Shown here one piece after another: positions 46,003-55,070 of a stretch of 64,000 bases of DNA. Source of the DNA: Alteromonas_F sp964429915 (lineage in GTDB: Bacteria; Pseudomonadota; Gammaproteobacteria; Enterobacterales; Alteromonadaceae). Both the position numbers and the translations under genes were made by a program. A model generated the notes under the pieces. That model made no database searches and was not told where the DNA came from. It saw nothing but the letters and a program-made list of their open reading frames with translations. The stretch covers positions 62,001-126,000 of the forward strand of contig CAYSDZ010000003.1 in NCBI GenBank assembly GCA_964429915.1. Direction: 5' to 3'. Each line of letters begins with the position of its first letter. Positions within the stretch are counted from its first letter, which is position 1.

Positions 46003-47332
46003 ACTAGCAACAATCTTGGCTCTGTTAGCAAGTGCGATACTGTTATTTTCAGCGCCATGGCTTGCTACATTGACTTACTCTATCGTATCTATTTTGCAAC
46101 CCCAATACGTATGGTTCTGGGCCTTTGATAGCTTTTCTGTCTTTAAAATATCTGCCGGAATCACCATTTTAGCGTGGATATTTCATGCCCTTCAAGGCAA
46201 TATCGACTGGCGTGTTTACTCTTCAGGTCAGTTTAAGTGTGTCGTGATCATTATGATCATTTATCACTTGTCGAACATGTTTACCCCTTTTCAAACATAC
46301 TACTCGCTGATTGGGGGCGATCTCGTCGTCAGTATTTTTACAACCATTACTATTATGTACTTTTTCGTGCTGGGGTTACTGAAAAACCCTCAAGCCATCA
46401 AGTATTTCGCTTTTATTTATATTTTTGTCACCGTTTACTATGCGTATTGGGCTAACGACCACTATTTATCTGGGAACTGGGCTCAATTTACTCATGGACG
46501 TTTGCGGGGTATTGTGTCAGGCCCTTACCGAGACGGTAATATTCTTTCTGTGGTACTGACTATGGGTATCAGTTTTATCATGTTTGGTGCTCGATATTAT
46601 AAAAATATATGGATAAAAGCCGGATTGCTGGCAACACTTCCCTTTATTTGGCATGCGGTGTTCTTGTTTGCATCCCGTGGGGCCCTACTTAGTGCCGCTT
46701 GCGTTACCCTATTTTTTGCCTTAGTCGTTAAATCGAGGTGGTTAAACATCTTAATGGGCGCTGGTTTTGTGGTGATGCTGGTATGGCAAGGTGGCACCCT
46801 AACTAACAGAACCTCAGACACGGTAAACAGCTCAAAAGACAGCAATTTTGAGATATCCGCAGAAGAAGATAAACCCATCAACCCACGTATTTTATCTTGG
46901 CAAGTTGGATGGGGGCTAGCTATGAAATATCCTATTTTAGGAGCTGGACCGCAACGTTTTCAGTATGCCTCAGCAAAGCATTATCCAAATAAATCGAAAC
47001 ACGTTGCGCACAATACGTTTTTAAACTTCTCTGCTAACACGGGGCTGATTGCGGGTTGCTGCTACTTATTGTTTTTCTATTTTTCGTACAAACAATATCG
47101 ATACGTAAAAGCAAATACAGAAACAGAATCCATTCATAATTATATTAATTTGTCCTGCATGGGTGCACTGGTAGGTTATTTTATCGGGGCAGTGTTTCTA
47201 GATCTCGTTATTTTTGAACCGTTTTACTTCATACTTATATTAATCACTGCAAACTACTGGATGGTTAGACGTGAAAAAGAACCCGTTCCGACAAAAACGG
47301 TGTCACCAATAAGGACGCAGCATGCCATATAA
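45995..47332 (+). CDS. O-antigen ligase/polymerase-family membrane protein (exosortase-associated type)
   Basis: Multi-span inner-membrane protein of about 445 residues with roughly ten hydrophobic helices and a large periplasmic loop (about 265-320 containing NRTSDTVNSSKD). The motif GAGPQRFQYASAKHYP and the VAHNTFLNF segment match the Wzy/WaaL family. It resembles the O-ligase proteins found with exosortase A and probably polymerises or ligates the EPS. I start at ATG 45995, inside the previous stop region; the open frame from 45962 has no supporting signal. Confidence 0.83.
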   Translation: MVKLATILALLASAILLFSAPWLATLTYSIVSILQPQYVWFWAFDSFSVFKISAGITILAWIFHALQGNIDWRVYSSGQFKCVVIIMIIYHLSNMFTPFQTYYSLIGGDLVVSIFTTITIMYFFVLGLLKNPQAIKYFAFIYIFVTVYYAYWANDHYLSGNWAQFTHGRLRGIVSGPYRDGNILSVVLTMGISFIMFGARYYKNIWIKAGLLATLPFIWHAVFLFASRGALLSAACVTLFFALVVKSRWLNILMGAGFVVMLVWQGGTLTNRTSDTVNSSKDSNFEISAEEDKPINPRILSWQVGWGLAMKYPILGAGPQRFQYASAKHYPNKSKHVAHNTFLNFSANTGLIAGCCYLLFFYFSYKQYRYVKANTETESIHNYINLSCMGALVGYFIGAVFLDLVIFEPFYFILILITANYWMVRREKEPVPTKTVSPIRTQHAI

Positions 47333-48224
47333 TATTGTGATGTTTGCCTATAATGAAGAGGCCAACATTGTGAGATCGATCGAAAGTGTGTTTCATAATG
47401 TAGATGAAAACCTGAACGCATTTTATCTTATTGCTAATGGCTGTACCGATAATACTGTGTCAGTTGCATCAGCAACAAAAGACAGGCTCGGTTTCGATAG
47501 CATGCACATCAAACAAATCACCTTAGGCGATAAGTGCAACGCGTGGAATACTTATGTGCATGAATACTCGCATGAACATTCACATGAACACCCACATAAA
47601 AGAAGCGACTACATAGAAACTCATTTTTTTACCGACGCCGATGTGCGTTTTTCAGACCAATGCTTTGTCAAAATGAGCCATCACTTGGCTTCGTCTGAAT
47701 CGGATACGGTTGTGATAGCGGGAATGCCACTTTCCGGAAGGAATAACGCGTTTTACTATGAATTAGTTACGCAACGCGCGTGTTTTTTTGGCAATCTTTA
47801 TGGCATGAGGCAGTCTTTTATACAACGCATAAAAGAGACTGAGTTTCGTTTACCTATTGGTCTGAATTGGATAGACTCTTTTTTAACCAAAGCTGTGAAT
47901 ACTGACTTAACGTTCGGTAAAGACAACTTACCAAACCGAACGACTTGGATTGAGAGCGTGGGTTATCAATTCGATAGTTTAACGTTTTGGAAGCAGGACG
48001 ACATTAAACTCTATTTTAACCGCATTGCCCGATATGAGTTAGGTAAAATACAAGAACATTATCTCGATGCGCTTAATGTAGCAAGCTGGCCTGAAAGCAT
48101 GACTGCTATTAACCATCAGATTTGGGCTGATTTCGACGCTAAAGCCCATCACCTTTCATGGTTTAAAAAACGTCTTGTACGTCAACGTCTCAAAAAAATA
48201 ATCGACCGTTCCCAAGGTTTATAA
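47322..48224 (+). CDS. Glycosyltransferase family 2 with a His-rich insertion
   Basis: GT-A glycosyltransferase-like protein of 300 residues starting MPYNIVMFAYNEE. Asp-containing FFTDADVRF (near 104-112) is the likely DXD metal motif. A histidine-rich segment (HEYSHEHSHEHPHK) at about residues 80-93 interrupts the fold shortly before it and arises from a tandem repeat. The gene overlaps the ligase gene by 11 bp. Its sugar is unknown. Confidence 0.83.
   Translation: MPYNIVMFAYNEEANIVRSIESVFHNVDENLNAFYLIANGCTDNTVSVASATKDRLGFDSMHIKQITLGDKCNAWNTYVHEYSHEHSHEHPHKRSDYIETHFFTDADVRFSDQCFVKMSHHLASSESDTVVIAGMPLSGRNNAFYYELVTQRACFFGNLYGMRQSFIQRIKETEFRLPIGLNWIDSFLTKAVNTDLTFGKDNLPNRTTWIESVGYQFDSLTFWKQDDIKLYFNRIARYELGKIQEHYLDALNVASWPESMTAINHQIWADFDAKAHHLSWFKKRLVRQRLKKIIDRSQGL
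47559..47597 (+). repeat. Degenerate 12-bp coding repeat (His-rich)
   Basis: Three tandem copies of a 12-bp unit (CATGAA plus six variable bases) and a partial fourth, encoding HEYS, HEHS, HEHP, HK in the GT2 gene. Unit changes stay in frame. Confidence 0.7.
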
Positions 48225-48229
48225 ATACA

Positions 48230-49699
48230 GTGCTCACCATAAAAGATGGCCTTTTAGCTAGCGCTTTGGCGATTCTCAATCAACTCACTCGACGTTTGAT
48301 GGGCATTGTAAGCCTAATTATTTTAGCGCGGGTGCTCACACCTGAGGATTTTGGTTTAGTTGCTATTGCACTTATTTTTCTTAATTTCGTGCAAGTGATC
48401 AGCAACATTGGCTCTCGAAATTATCTTATGAGTAGAGAAACCATCAACAATGATATGGTTTTTACTAGCTGGACCTTAGGCTTTTGCACCAACAATTTTG
48501 TAGGGATATGTTTAGCAATTGCTAGCCCTTTCATCGCTAATTACTATGAAGACCCCCGACTTACGCCAATTGTTTTAGTGTTCGCTTTGCAAATTTTCAT
48601 AGGCACCCTGGGCAGCCCAGGGATGATTTATAAACACAAAAATCAGCAACTTAAAGAAATTACTCGATGGCAAATACTGTCTCGCTTTGTGACCACAGGC
48701 ATAACCATTGCTATTGCTGTCATATACGAAACGTATTGGGCTTTGGTGATCGGGCAACTCTCTATCACTATAAGTCATGTTATTTCGACTTATGTCATTG
48801 CACCATTGAGACCCAGACCCACATTTAAAAACGTAAAACCTCAATGGCAGTTCTCTAAATGGATATTGCCGCAATCCCTTATCAATTTTTTCCGCAGTCA
48901 AATAGACGCTATCTATGTCAGTTCGCTCTTCGATAAACCCACCATGGGGGCATACAATTCCATGCGTTACTATGCAACCATTCCGGGCAACACTTTTATT
49001 CAACCTATTTTAAGCCCAACACTGGCACAGTTTTCACAATTCAAAAACAACTTGGAATACTATAAAAAACAGGTACAAGTCGCATTTTTCGGTATTTTTG
49101 CCTTGTCTAGCCCGATTGTTTTACTGATGACCGCTCAGTCTGAATACCTTGTTCAACTTATGCTGGGTGATAAATGGGTAGAATATTCGCAATTGTTAGG
49201 TATTTTTAGCTTTTTTACTCTGATAAGCGTCATCAATAATGCAGTCAGCCAAATTACCATGCTAAAGGACAACACTAAGTATCTATTGTTCTATTCAATT
49301 ATCGCAACCTTATCGAACGTCGTATTGTTCTTTGCTATCGATTTTTCAACAATTTTTCAGCTTGCTGCCTATAAAATAGGTCTTGATCTTGTGCTTTCAT
49401 TTGTGTTTTTTATTGCCATAGTAGGAATCTTGTTAGGCGCTAAAACGCTATTGAATGTGTCTTATCCGATAATTATAGTTTTCATATGTATTTTTGTTGG
49501 CTATTTCACTGCTAGCTTATTACCTCAGTTTACTAACGACACGCTTTATTTTTTCGCCTACTGTAGTGTCGCGATGACGACGTATTTTGTGCTTTTACTC
49601 TTCATTGTTTGGTTGTTCAAAGACAAGGTACATTGCTATCAGTATGCGTTTAGAATGCTTACAAAAAGTGCAAAGATCGTAAGCACTAAGCTTCGCTAG
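48230..49699 (+). CDS. Polysaccharide flippase (Wzx/MATE-like)
   Basis: Integral membrane protein of 489 residues with about 12-14 hydrophobic helices and the PST-type flippase start LASALAILNQLTRRLMGIVSLIILARVLTPEDFG. It probably moves the lipid-linked EPS repeat across the inner membrane. It uses a GTG start at 48230, 5 bp after the previous gene, and has a weak ribosome site. Confidence 0.9.
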   Translation: MLTIKDGLLASALAILNQLTRRLMGIVSLIILARVLTPEDFGLVAIALIFLNFVQVISNIGSRNYLMSRETINNDMVFTSWTLGFCTNNFVGICLAIASPFIANYYEDPRLTPIVLVFALQIFIGTLGSPGMIYKHKNQQLKEITRWQILSRFVTTGITIAIAVIYETYWALVIGQLSITISHVISTYVIAPLRPRPTFKNVKPQWQFSKWILPQSLINFFRSQIDAIYVSSLFDKPTMGAYNSMRYYATIPGNTFIQPILSPTLAQFSQFKNNLEYYKKQVQVAFFGIFALSSPIVLLMTAQSEYLVQLMLGDKWVEYSQLLGIFSFFTLISVINNAVSQITMLKDNTKYLLFYSIIATLSNVVLFFAIDFSTIFQLAAYKIGLDLVLSFVFFIAIVGILLGAKTLLNVSYPIIIVFICIFVGYFTASLLPQFTNDTLYFFAYCSVAMTTYFVLLLFIVWLFKDKVHCYQYAFRMLTKSAKIVSTKLR

Positions 49700-49766
49700 C
49701 AGTTATTTTTAAGCTGTCGTACACTACGCAAAAACAACAGACGCTCTGTTTAATGATTACTGCTTA

Positions 49767-50960
49767 ATGATTATTGTTATCGCACAACGTATTCCCTTTC
49801 CTCCTAATAAAGGAGAAAAGCTTCGAACCTACCATCATATAAAACGAATGGTCGAATTGGGGCATGACGTAGAGGTACTTAGCCTTTCGCACCAAAAGGA
49901 CGATGTAACACTTGCTAACGCACTTGCCGCTGAACTTTCAATTTCAGTCAGGCTTTTTCCTTTAGCTAACAAACTGTGGCGGTATAGCAAGGCAATATTG
50001 GCAGGTCAATCATTGAGTGAAGGGGCCTTTTTTTCTACTGGCCTCAAACGCTATTTAAAAGAAGAAGTAACGCAGTTGGGGGCTTGCACGGTGTACATGT
50101 CTGCATCAAGCCTCGCACCTTATGCACTCGGTTTGTCACTACACCAAAAACAAACGATTAAGCTGATCATGGATTTTATGGATGTGGACTCAGATAAATG
50201 GCAACAATACGCAAAAACCAGTCAATGGCCTATGAATTGTGTGTATCAACGAGAATCAAAAAAAATCAGAAAACTGGAATACGACACGGTTAAGCATTTC
50301 GATAATACCTTTTTAATTGCTGATGCTGAAATCGCTCTATTTTCAAAGCATGTCTGCCAAACTGACAACATCACTAAACTCGGAAACGGCATGGATTTTT
50401 CTGCTTTTTTCCCTGATAACACAGCGCCAAAAACGCCCCATCCTACTTTTTTGTTTACCGGTGTAATGGACTATAAACCCAATATAGATGCCGTTGTTTG
50501 GTTTGTAGAGCAATGTTGGCAGACTATAAAAAAACACTCGCCCCAAGCGCGTTTTGTTATTGCTGGTATGAAGCCCTCTGCACAAATTCAACATCTATCT
50601 CAAATAGAGGGGATCGAAGTAACGGGTTTTGTCGACGATATTCTGCCCTATTACCACGATGCATGGGTGTTCGTCGCACCCTTTCGATTAGCTAGAGGCG
50701 TTCAAAATAAAGTATTGCAAGCCAGTGCCTGTCGTCTACCCATAGTCACTACCCAAATGGGAGCAGAAGGTATTAGTTTTGCCAATCCGCAGACCATGTA
50801 TTTTGCAGAGTCTTCTGAAGACTTTGCTAAAGCCTGTATCGATGCAATTTCAAACGTTGAAGATTCATCAACCAAGGCACAAGCGGTATTTGATGCTATA
50901 CGAGCTCGCTACAGCTGGGAAACACAACTCAATCCATTGATGGAAGCAATCAATTCATGA
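49767..50960 (+). CDS. PEP-CTERM/XrtA system glycosyltransferase (Stp1-type)
   Basis: GT-B transferase of 397 residues. The start QRIPFPPNKGEKLRTYH and the following HHIKRMVELGHDVEVLSL match the XrtA-associated sugar transferase family (TIGR03087-like, from memory). The C-terminal part has FTGVMDYKPNIDAVVWF and ARGVQNKVLQASACRLP. It probably works on the core of the repeat. It overlaps the next gene by 4 bp. Confidence 0.86.
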   Translation: MIIVIAQRIPFPPNKGEKLRTYHHIKRMVELGHDVEVLSLSHQKDDVTLANALAAELSISVRLFPLANKLWRYSKAILAGQSLSEGAFFSTGLKRYLKEEVTQLGACTVYMSASSLAPYALGLSLHQKQTIKLIMDFMDVDSDKWQQYAKTSQWPMNCVYQRESKKIRKLEYDTVKHFDNTFLIADAEIALFSKHVCQTDNITKLGNGMDFSAFFPDNTAPKTPHPTFLFTGVMDYKPNIDAVVWFVEQCWQTIKKHSPQARFVIAGMKPSAQIQHLSQIEGIEVTGFVDDILPYYHDAWVFVAPFRLARGVQNKVLQASACRLPIVTTQMGAEGISFANPQTMYFAESSEDFAKACIDAISNVEDSSTKAQAVFDAIRARYSWETQLNPLMEAINS

Positions 50961-51535
50961 AGCATGGAATAAAAACGGTTTTTTTTCTTTTCTTTGTATT
51001 ATTGATGCTTCCAGTGAGTGCTCTGTTTTTTATATTGAGCGTTATCGGTAACAAAGATGAAACGCTGGCATCGTTCAGCCAAGTCCTTGCGCTACTTCCT
51101 ACTAAACTTGGTAGTTTTATACGTATTGGGTTTTATCGTCTTGTGTTAACGCAATGCCATCCTAATTCAAGAATTGGATTTATGGTGCTTTTTTCTCAGC
51201 AAGATACAGAGCTAGAAGAAGGGATTTACATTGGTCCTCAGTGTAATATAGGCCGCTGTAGCATAGGTAAAGATACCTTGCTCGGAAGTGGTGTGCATAT
51301 TATGTCTGGTAAAAAGCAACACAATTTCGAATCAAAGGATATTCCCATTCGAGATCAAGGAGGACATTTTGAAAAGGTTCGTATTGGTGAAAACTGCTGG
51401 GTAGGCAACGGCGCGCTTATCATGGCAAACGTAGGCAATAATTGCGTTGTCGCCGCAGGTTCGGTGGTGGTATCTGATGTCCCAGAAAACACAATAGTTG
51501 CAGGCAACCCTGCTAAAGTCATTAAACAGCGTTAA
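50957..51535 (+). CDS. Hexapeptide-repeat acyltransferase
   Basis: Left-handed beta-helix acyltransferase of 192 residues with one N-terminal hydrophobic helix (about 8-30) and repeated hexapeptides (IGPQCNIGRCSIGKDTLLGS, then WVGNGALIMANVGNNCVVAAGSVV) ending with IVAGNPAKVIK. The conserved catalytic His in SGVHIM is placed approximately. It probably acetylates a lipid-linked sugar. It is the last gene of the plus-strand unit and ends next to the convergent GT4 gene. Confidence 0.87.
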   Translation: MKHGIKTVFFLFFVLLMLPVSALFFILSVIGNKDETLASFSQVLALLPTKLGSFIRIGFYRLVLTQCHPNSRIGFMVLFSQQDTELEEGIYIGPQCNIGRCSIGKDTLLGSGVHIMSGKKQHNFESKDIPIRDQGGHFEKVRIGENCWVGNGALIMANVGNNCVVAAGSVVVSDVPENTIVAGNPAKVIKQR

Positions 51536-51536
51536 A

Positions 51537-52709
51537 TTATTTGCCTGTATCTTGCGGCAACGCTACATGCTTTCTAAATTTTTCAAGATGACTTTGCCAT
51601 GTAAAGTTATCTAAAACATGCTGGCGATAGTGTTCTGCTGATTGGGCTGGTTTTGTTAATATCGGAACCAACTGTTCTGCAAGACCATCGACCTTCGAGC
51701 AGTCTACAATATGTCCGGTTACGCCAATATTCATCGTTTCGGCAGTCCCACCTGAATCGCCCGCAATGACTGGCTTTCCGCAAGCTTGCGCTTCAACCAA
51801 AACCATCCCGAAACCTTCGATATCATTACCAATAGTTCGATTGGGTAAAATGAAATAATCGCATTGCTGATAACAGGCAATTAGTGTTCTGTCATCAAGA
51901 TCAGATAAAAACTGAACCTTGTCTTCCAAGCCTAAATCCAACACCGATTGTTGAAGCTGGGTGTCGCACTCTCCGCTACCCACAACCACATACAAGGCAT
52001 TCGGCACTGACCTAAGCATGTCGGGCAAAGCTTGTATTAAAAAATCTTGACCTTTCCTTTGCTGAAGACGACCTACTGTCAGTAGCACAAAGCGATCTTG
52101 CCATCCCATTTTTTGGCGAAAAGACGCATCAGGTTCGCTTATTACAAACCGGTCAACGTCTGCTCCTGGATGTAAAACAATGCATTTTTGTCCTTCATCA
52201 AAACCTAAACGCTGAGTCAGACCTTTGCTATTTTCACTATTACAAATTAGCGAGGTTGCGCGTTTACAGACCTGTTTAACCATCAGCGATTGCTCGCGGC
52301 TTGTGGCAGCTGTTTCCACATCTTCACCGTGGATAAAACACCGGTATCTCGTCCCCGTCAGACAGTTAAGCAACCATGCCGTAACACCTTCGTGTATGAC
52401 TCGCCCACAATGAACCTCATCGATGTTGTATTTCTTCACCAATTTCTTGAGCTTCAGTAACGCTTGGAAATAAAATTTCAGGCCTTGAAGACTTTTAAAC
52501 CCCCACTCGGCACTTTTCAGAGGAATACGCACAACAGTCGCATCAATCGACTCATCAACGCGTTTCATATCAACAGTTGCATTGATATCGCTAGTGACAA
52601 TGACAATATCCTTTGCTGGCAAACGGCGGTATAGCTCCCAAAACCATCTTCCCGACCCTCCTTCTATGGGTGGGAAGTTTTCGGTGAATAAGAGAATTCG
52701 CTTACTCAT
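51537..52709 (-). CDS. Glycosyltransferase family 4
   Basis: GT-B glycosyltransferase of 390 residues. It begins RILLFTENFPPIEGGSGRWFWEL and contains VGRLQQRKGQDFLIQAL plus the donor-site region EGFGMVLVEAQACGKPVIAGDSGG. It follows xrtA (its ATG shares the xrtA stop base), so it is the distal gene of the four-gene minus-strand XrtA unit. The sugar is unknown. Confidence 0.9.
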   Translation of the reverse strand: MSKRILLFTENFPPIEGGSGRWFWELYRRLPAKDIVIVTSDINATVDMKRVDESIDATVVRIPLKSAEWGFKSLQGLKFYFQALLKLKKLVKKYNIDEVHCGRVIHEGVTAWLLNCLTGTRYRCFIHGEDVETAATSREQSLMVKQVCKRATSLICNSENSKGLTQRLGFDEGQKCIVLHPGADVDRFVISEPDASFRQKMGWQDRFVLLTVGRLQQRKGQDFLIQALPDMLRSVPNALYVVVGSGECDTQLQQSVLDLGLEDKVQFLSDLDDRTLIACYQQCDYFILPNRTIGNDIEGFGMVLVEAQACGKPVIAGDSGGTAETMNIGVTGHIVDCSKVDGLAEQLVPILTKPAQSAEHYRQHVLDNFTWQSHLEKFRKHVALPQDTGK

Positions 52710-54220
52710 TACATGCGCCCCTTGCCTATAAGCTCTTCGACCAAAGCACTTAACTGCCGATTCGCATCGTCCAGTCCTTCCGCCCCCTGAGAAACGGGAA
52801 CACTTGCTATTACTCTTAAGCCTGCGCTACCTTTCCCTTTTAACACCTGAACGGTTTGATAGAGCTTGGTTTTGGTGTCATCGGTAAACACTTTCCCTTG
52901 CACCACATACCATGAAGCGACCAAACGCTTTGCGCCTAGAGGGTTACTTATCAGCTTAACCCTTATCTCTGTTGCGGCACCTTGAAAACTCAACACATAT
53001 TGCTCTATAAGACTCCATTCCTGTTCGCCGTATAAGCGATGCAAGCCGCTCACTAATTCTCCGTCTTTGCCATTGAACCAAGCTTGGACTACTACCGCAG
53101 GCAAAGCACTTACGCTTTTTTTCGTATAAAAGTGCGCTTTCGTCACTCGTTTCAATTCAGGCTTATAGTCTAAATAATCAGGCGTGTTCAATGGGGTAAA
53201 ACCTTGAGGCAGAGCAACGAGTTGTGGCGACTCCAACGCACTTGTGCGTTGCTGCGCGTCAATAAACCGCATCCACGCAAAGCCCAACAAAAACACCACA
53301 ACAACACTGACAGCCAATGCATAAGGCACGCTTGCTTTCGATGCCTGTTGCGTGCCTAGCGACGCTTCAACAGGCACTGCCCATTCTGCATCTTTGTCGC
53401 GTAACCACTCACCGATTCCTAGAAGGGTAATTAAAACAAAAGCAAAGAAAAACCAACCATATATAAGGTGATCAGCGCCTACGGCATGCTCCATATCTGA
53501 CCAATATCCGACCAAAATGATCCCGTAAACACGAATGGCGTTTGCCAGAATAGGATAGATGACTGAAAGCGCAAAGAAACCTAATCTCTTCTTTGTACTT
53601 TTGAAGTTTAAATAAGCATAAAAAGACCCAAACACAATGCTCACAATAAAAAAACTGATCCCTGAACACGCTTCAGCGACTAAAAATCGTCCCTGAGGAA
53701 TTTCAATGTACAATCCGGAACGAAACAAGGGAATACCGGAAAACTTAAGCATGGCAACAGACATATCAGCGGTGACTTCCTGTAGCCACGGAATAAGTTG
53801 ATCACCAACGGGTATTGAAAATAAGATAAAACAAAAAGGGAAAAGTAATGCCCAAGCCACTTTATTACCCAACAAGGTCCAACCTAACACTGGCAAAAGG
53901 CCAAAAGCAGCGGTGTGCATAAACAACTGGATGTCACCGGCATAACCGACCACATACAACAATACGCCTAGTAACAAAAAGGGAAGTCCCAACCAACTTC
54001 CCGCAATCGTATTTTGTAACCAACGCCCACGTTTTAAGTAAACGAGATAAATTGCGCTAGGTAGAATTAAAAAGCAATGGTTGTAAATCTCATTGCCCCA
54101 CCATATTCCTATTGCACTCGCTAAACCTTGGAACGCAAATATTGCCCACGCAATAAAAAAAACACTTGCGGTTATGACGAGGCGTTTGTAAGCATTGAGT
54201 GTGTTAGTTAGTTCAGTCAC
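52709..54220 (-). CDS. xrtA: Exosortase A with EpsI domain
   Basis: Membrane transpeptidase-like sorting enzyme of 503 residues that processes PEP-CTERM proteins and is linked to EPS export. About eight hydrophobic helices carry the three catalytic residues: Cys185 in EACSG, Arg230 in NAIRVY and His251 in DHLIYGW. From about residue 300 a soluble periplasmic EpsI-type domain follows. The start overlaps the deacetylase by 8 bp. The unit is EpsB-like transferase, deacetylase, xrtA, GT4. A likely substrate is the VPAPAG-tailed protein at 13.6 kb. Confidence 0.95.
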   Translation of the reverse strand: MTELTNTLNAYKRLVITASVFFIAWAIFAFQGLASAIGIWWGNEIYNHCFLILPSAIYLVYLKRGRWLQNTIAGSWLGLPFLLLGVLLYVVGYAGDIQLFMHTAAFGLLPVLGWTLLGNKVAWALLFPFCFILFSIPVGDQLIPWLQEVTADMSVAMLKFSGIPLFRSGLYIEIPQGRFLVAEACSGISFFIVSIVFGSFYAYLNFKSTKKRLGFFALSVIYPILANAIRVYGIILVGYWSDMEHAVGADHLIYGWFFFAFVLITLLGIGEWLRDKDAEWAVPVEASLGTQQASKASVPYALAVSVVVVFLLGFAWMRFIDAQQRTSALESPQLVALPQGFTPLNTPDYLDYKPELKRVTKAHFYTKKSVSALPAVVVQAWFNGKDGELVSGLHRLYGEQEWSLIEQYVLSFQGAATEIRVKLISNPLGAKRLVASWYVVQGKVFTDDTKTKLYQTVQVLKGKGSAGLRVIASVPVSQGAEGLDDANRQLSALVEELIGKGRM

Positions 54221-55064
54221 CGTTTAATCCATAGGCGTCCTGCATTGTACCCCACCGGTAATCACCTAGCAGCTGAGTCAACTTGCCTTCCATGCGTTTT
54301 AAATTAATGTAGTGGCGTACTTTAGATTTGAACGACGCGTCTTTGATGACAGGCTGCTCTGCATCAATTTCCCAAGGGTGAAAATAAAAACTGTATGGCG
54401 CATCGTTTTGCTTTAGATAAGTTTCAATTCGACGCTTCGATAGCCAATAAGGATAGAGTCGGAAATACCCCCCCCCACCGATGCCTACGTTTTTCCCCTT
54501 GTTAACGATAGTGGGTATAGGTAGCTCAACAATGCCTTCTGGCCTTTTGTATTTGAAACGTGGCCAATTGGGTACGCCGTATAAGTCGTGTTGAATAGGA
54601 TATGTACTCGAAGAATATTCAAATCCTGCGTCGACCAATAATTGATATACCCATTGATTATTTTCGTTGACCGAAAAACTAGGCGCCCGATAACCAACAA
54701 CACGAGTACCTGCTAAGTCTTCTAGTATCGCCTTGCTAGTTTCGATATCTTCTTTAGCTTCCTGCTCCGTCATTGAAGTAAGACGCTTATGAGCAACACC
54801 ATGGCTCGCGAGTTCATGTCCGTCTGCAACAATACGTTTGATTAAATTAGGACAGCGCTGCGCCACCCATGCAAGGGTAAAAAACGTTGACTTCACCTCA
54901 TGTTCAGCAAACAAGTCAAGCAGCCTGTGGGTGTTTTTTTCTACGCGCAATTCAATCGAATCCCACTTGGATGCAGAAAGCACATCTTCGAACGCAGAGA
55001 CTTGAAAATAGTCTTCAACGTCTACCGTCATTGCATTTATACGTGTATCGGAATTTGCAGTCAC
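54213..55064 (-). CDS. XrtA system polysaccharide deacetylase
   Basis: NodB-type carbohydrate esterase of 283 residues of the XrtA-associated kind (TIGR03006-like, with DUF3473 C-terminus). Metal/catalytic motifs are TVDVEDYF, HELASHGVAH and GYRAPSFS. The segment GGGGYFRLYPYW is characteristic. It should deacetylate an N-acetyl sugar of the EPS precursor. A run of nine G on the coding strand (54468-54476) lies in the GGGGY-coding part, a possible slippage site. It overlaps xrtA by 8 bp. Confidence 0.93.
   Translation of the reverse strand: MTANSDTRINAMTVDVEDYFQVSAFEDVLSASKWDSIELRVEKNTHRLLDLFAEHEVKSTFFTLAWVAQRCPNLIKRIVADGHELASHGVAHKRLTSMTEQEAKEDIETSKAILEDLAGTRVVGYRAPSFSVNENNQWVYQLLVDAGFEYSSSTYPIQHDLYGVPNWPRFKYKRPEGIVELPIPTIVNKGKNVGIGGGGYFRLYPYWLSKRRIETYLKQNDAPYSFYFHPWEIDAEQPVIKDASFKSKVRHYINLKRMEGKLTQLLGDYRWGTMQDAYGLNGD
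54468..54476 (-). repeat. Homopolymer tract G9 (coding strand) in the deacetylase
   Basis: Nine consecutive C on the plus strand give G9 in the coding strand within the conserved Gly-rich motif. Gain or loss of one base would shift the frame about two thirds into the protein. Confidence 0.9.
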
Positions 55065-55070
55065 AATGAT

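Noticed and set aside
48575..49003. 142-codon frame opposite the flippase
   Set aside because: Shadow of a membrane-protein gene; composition does not look like a protein.
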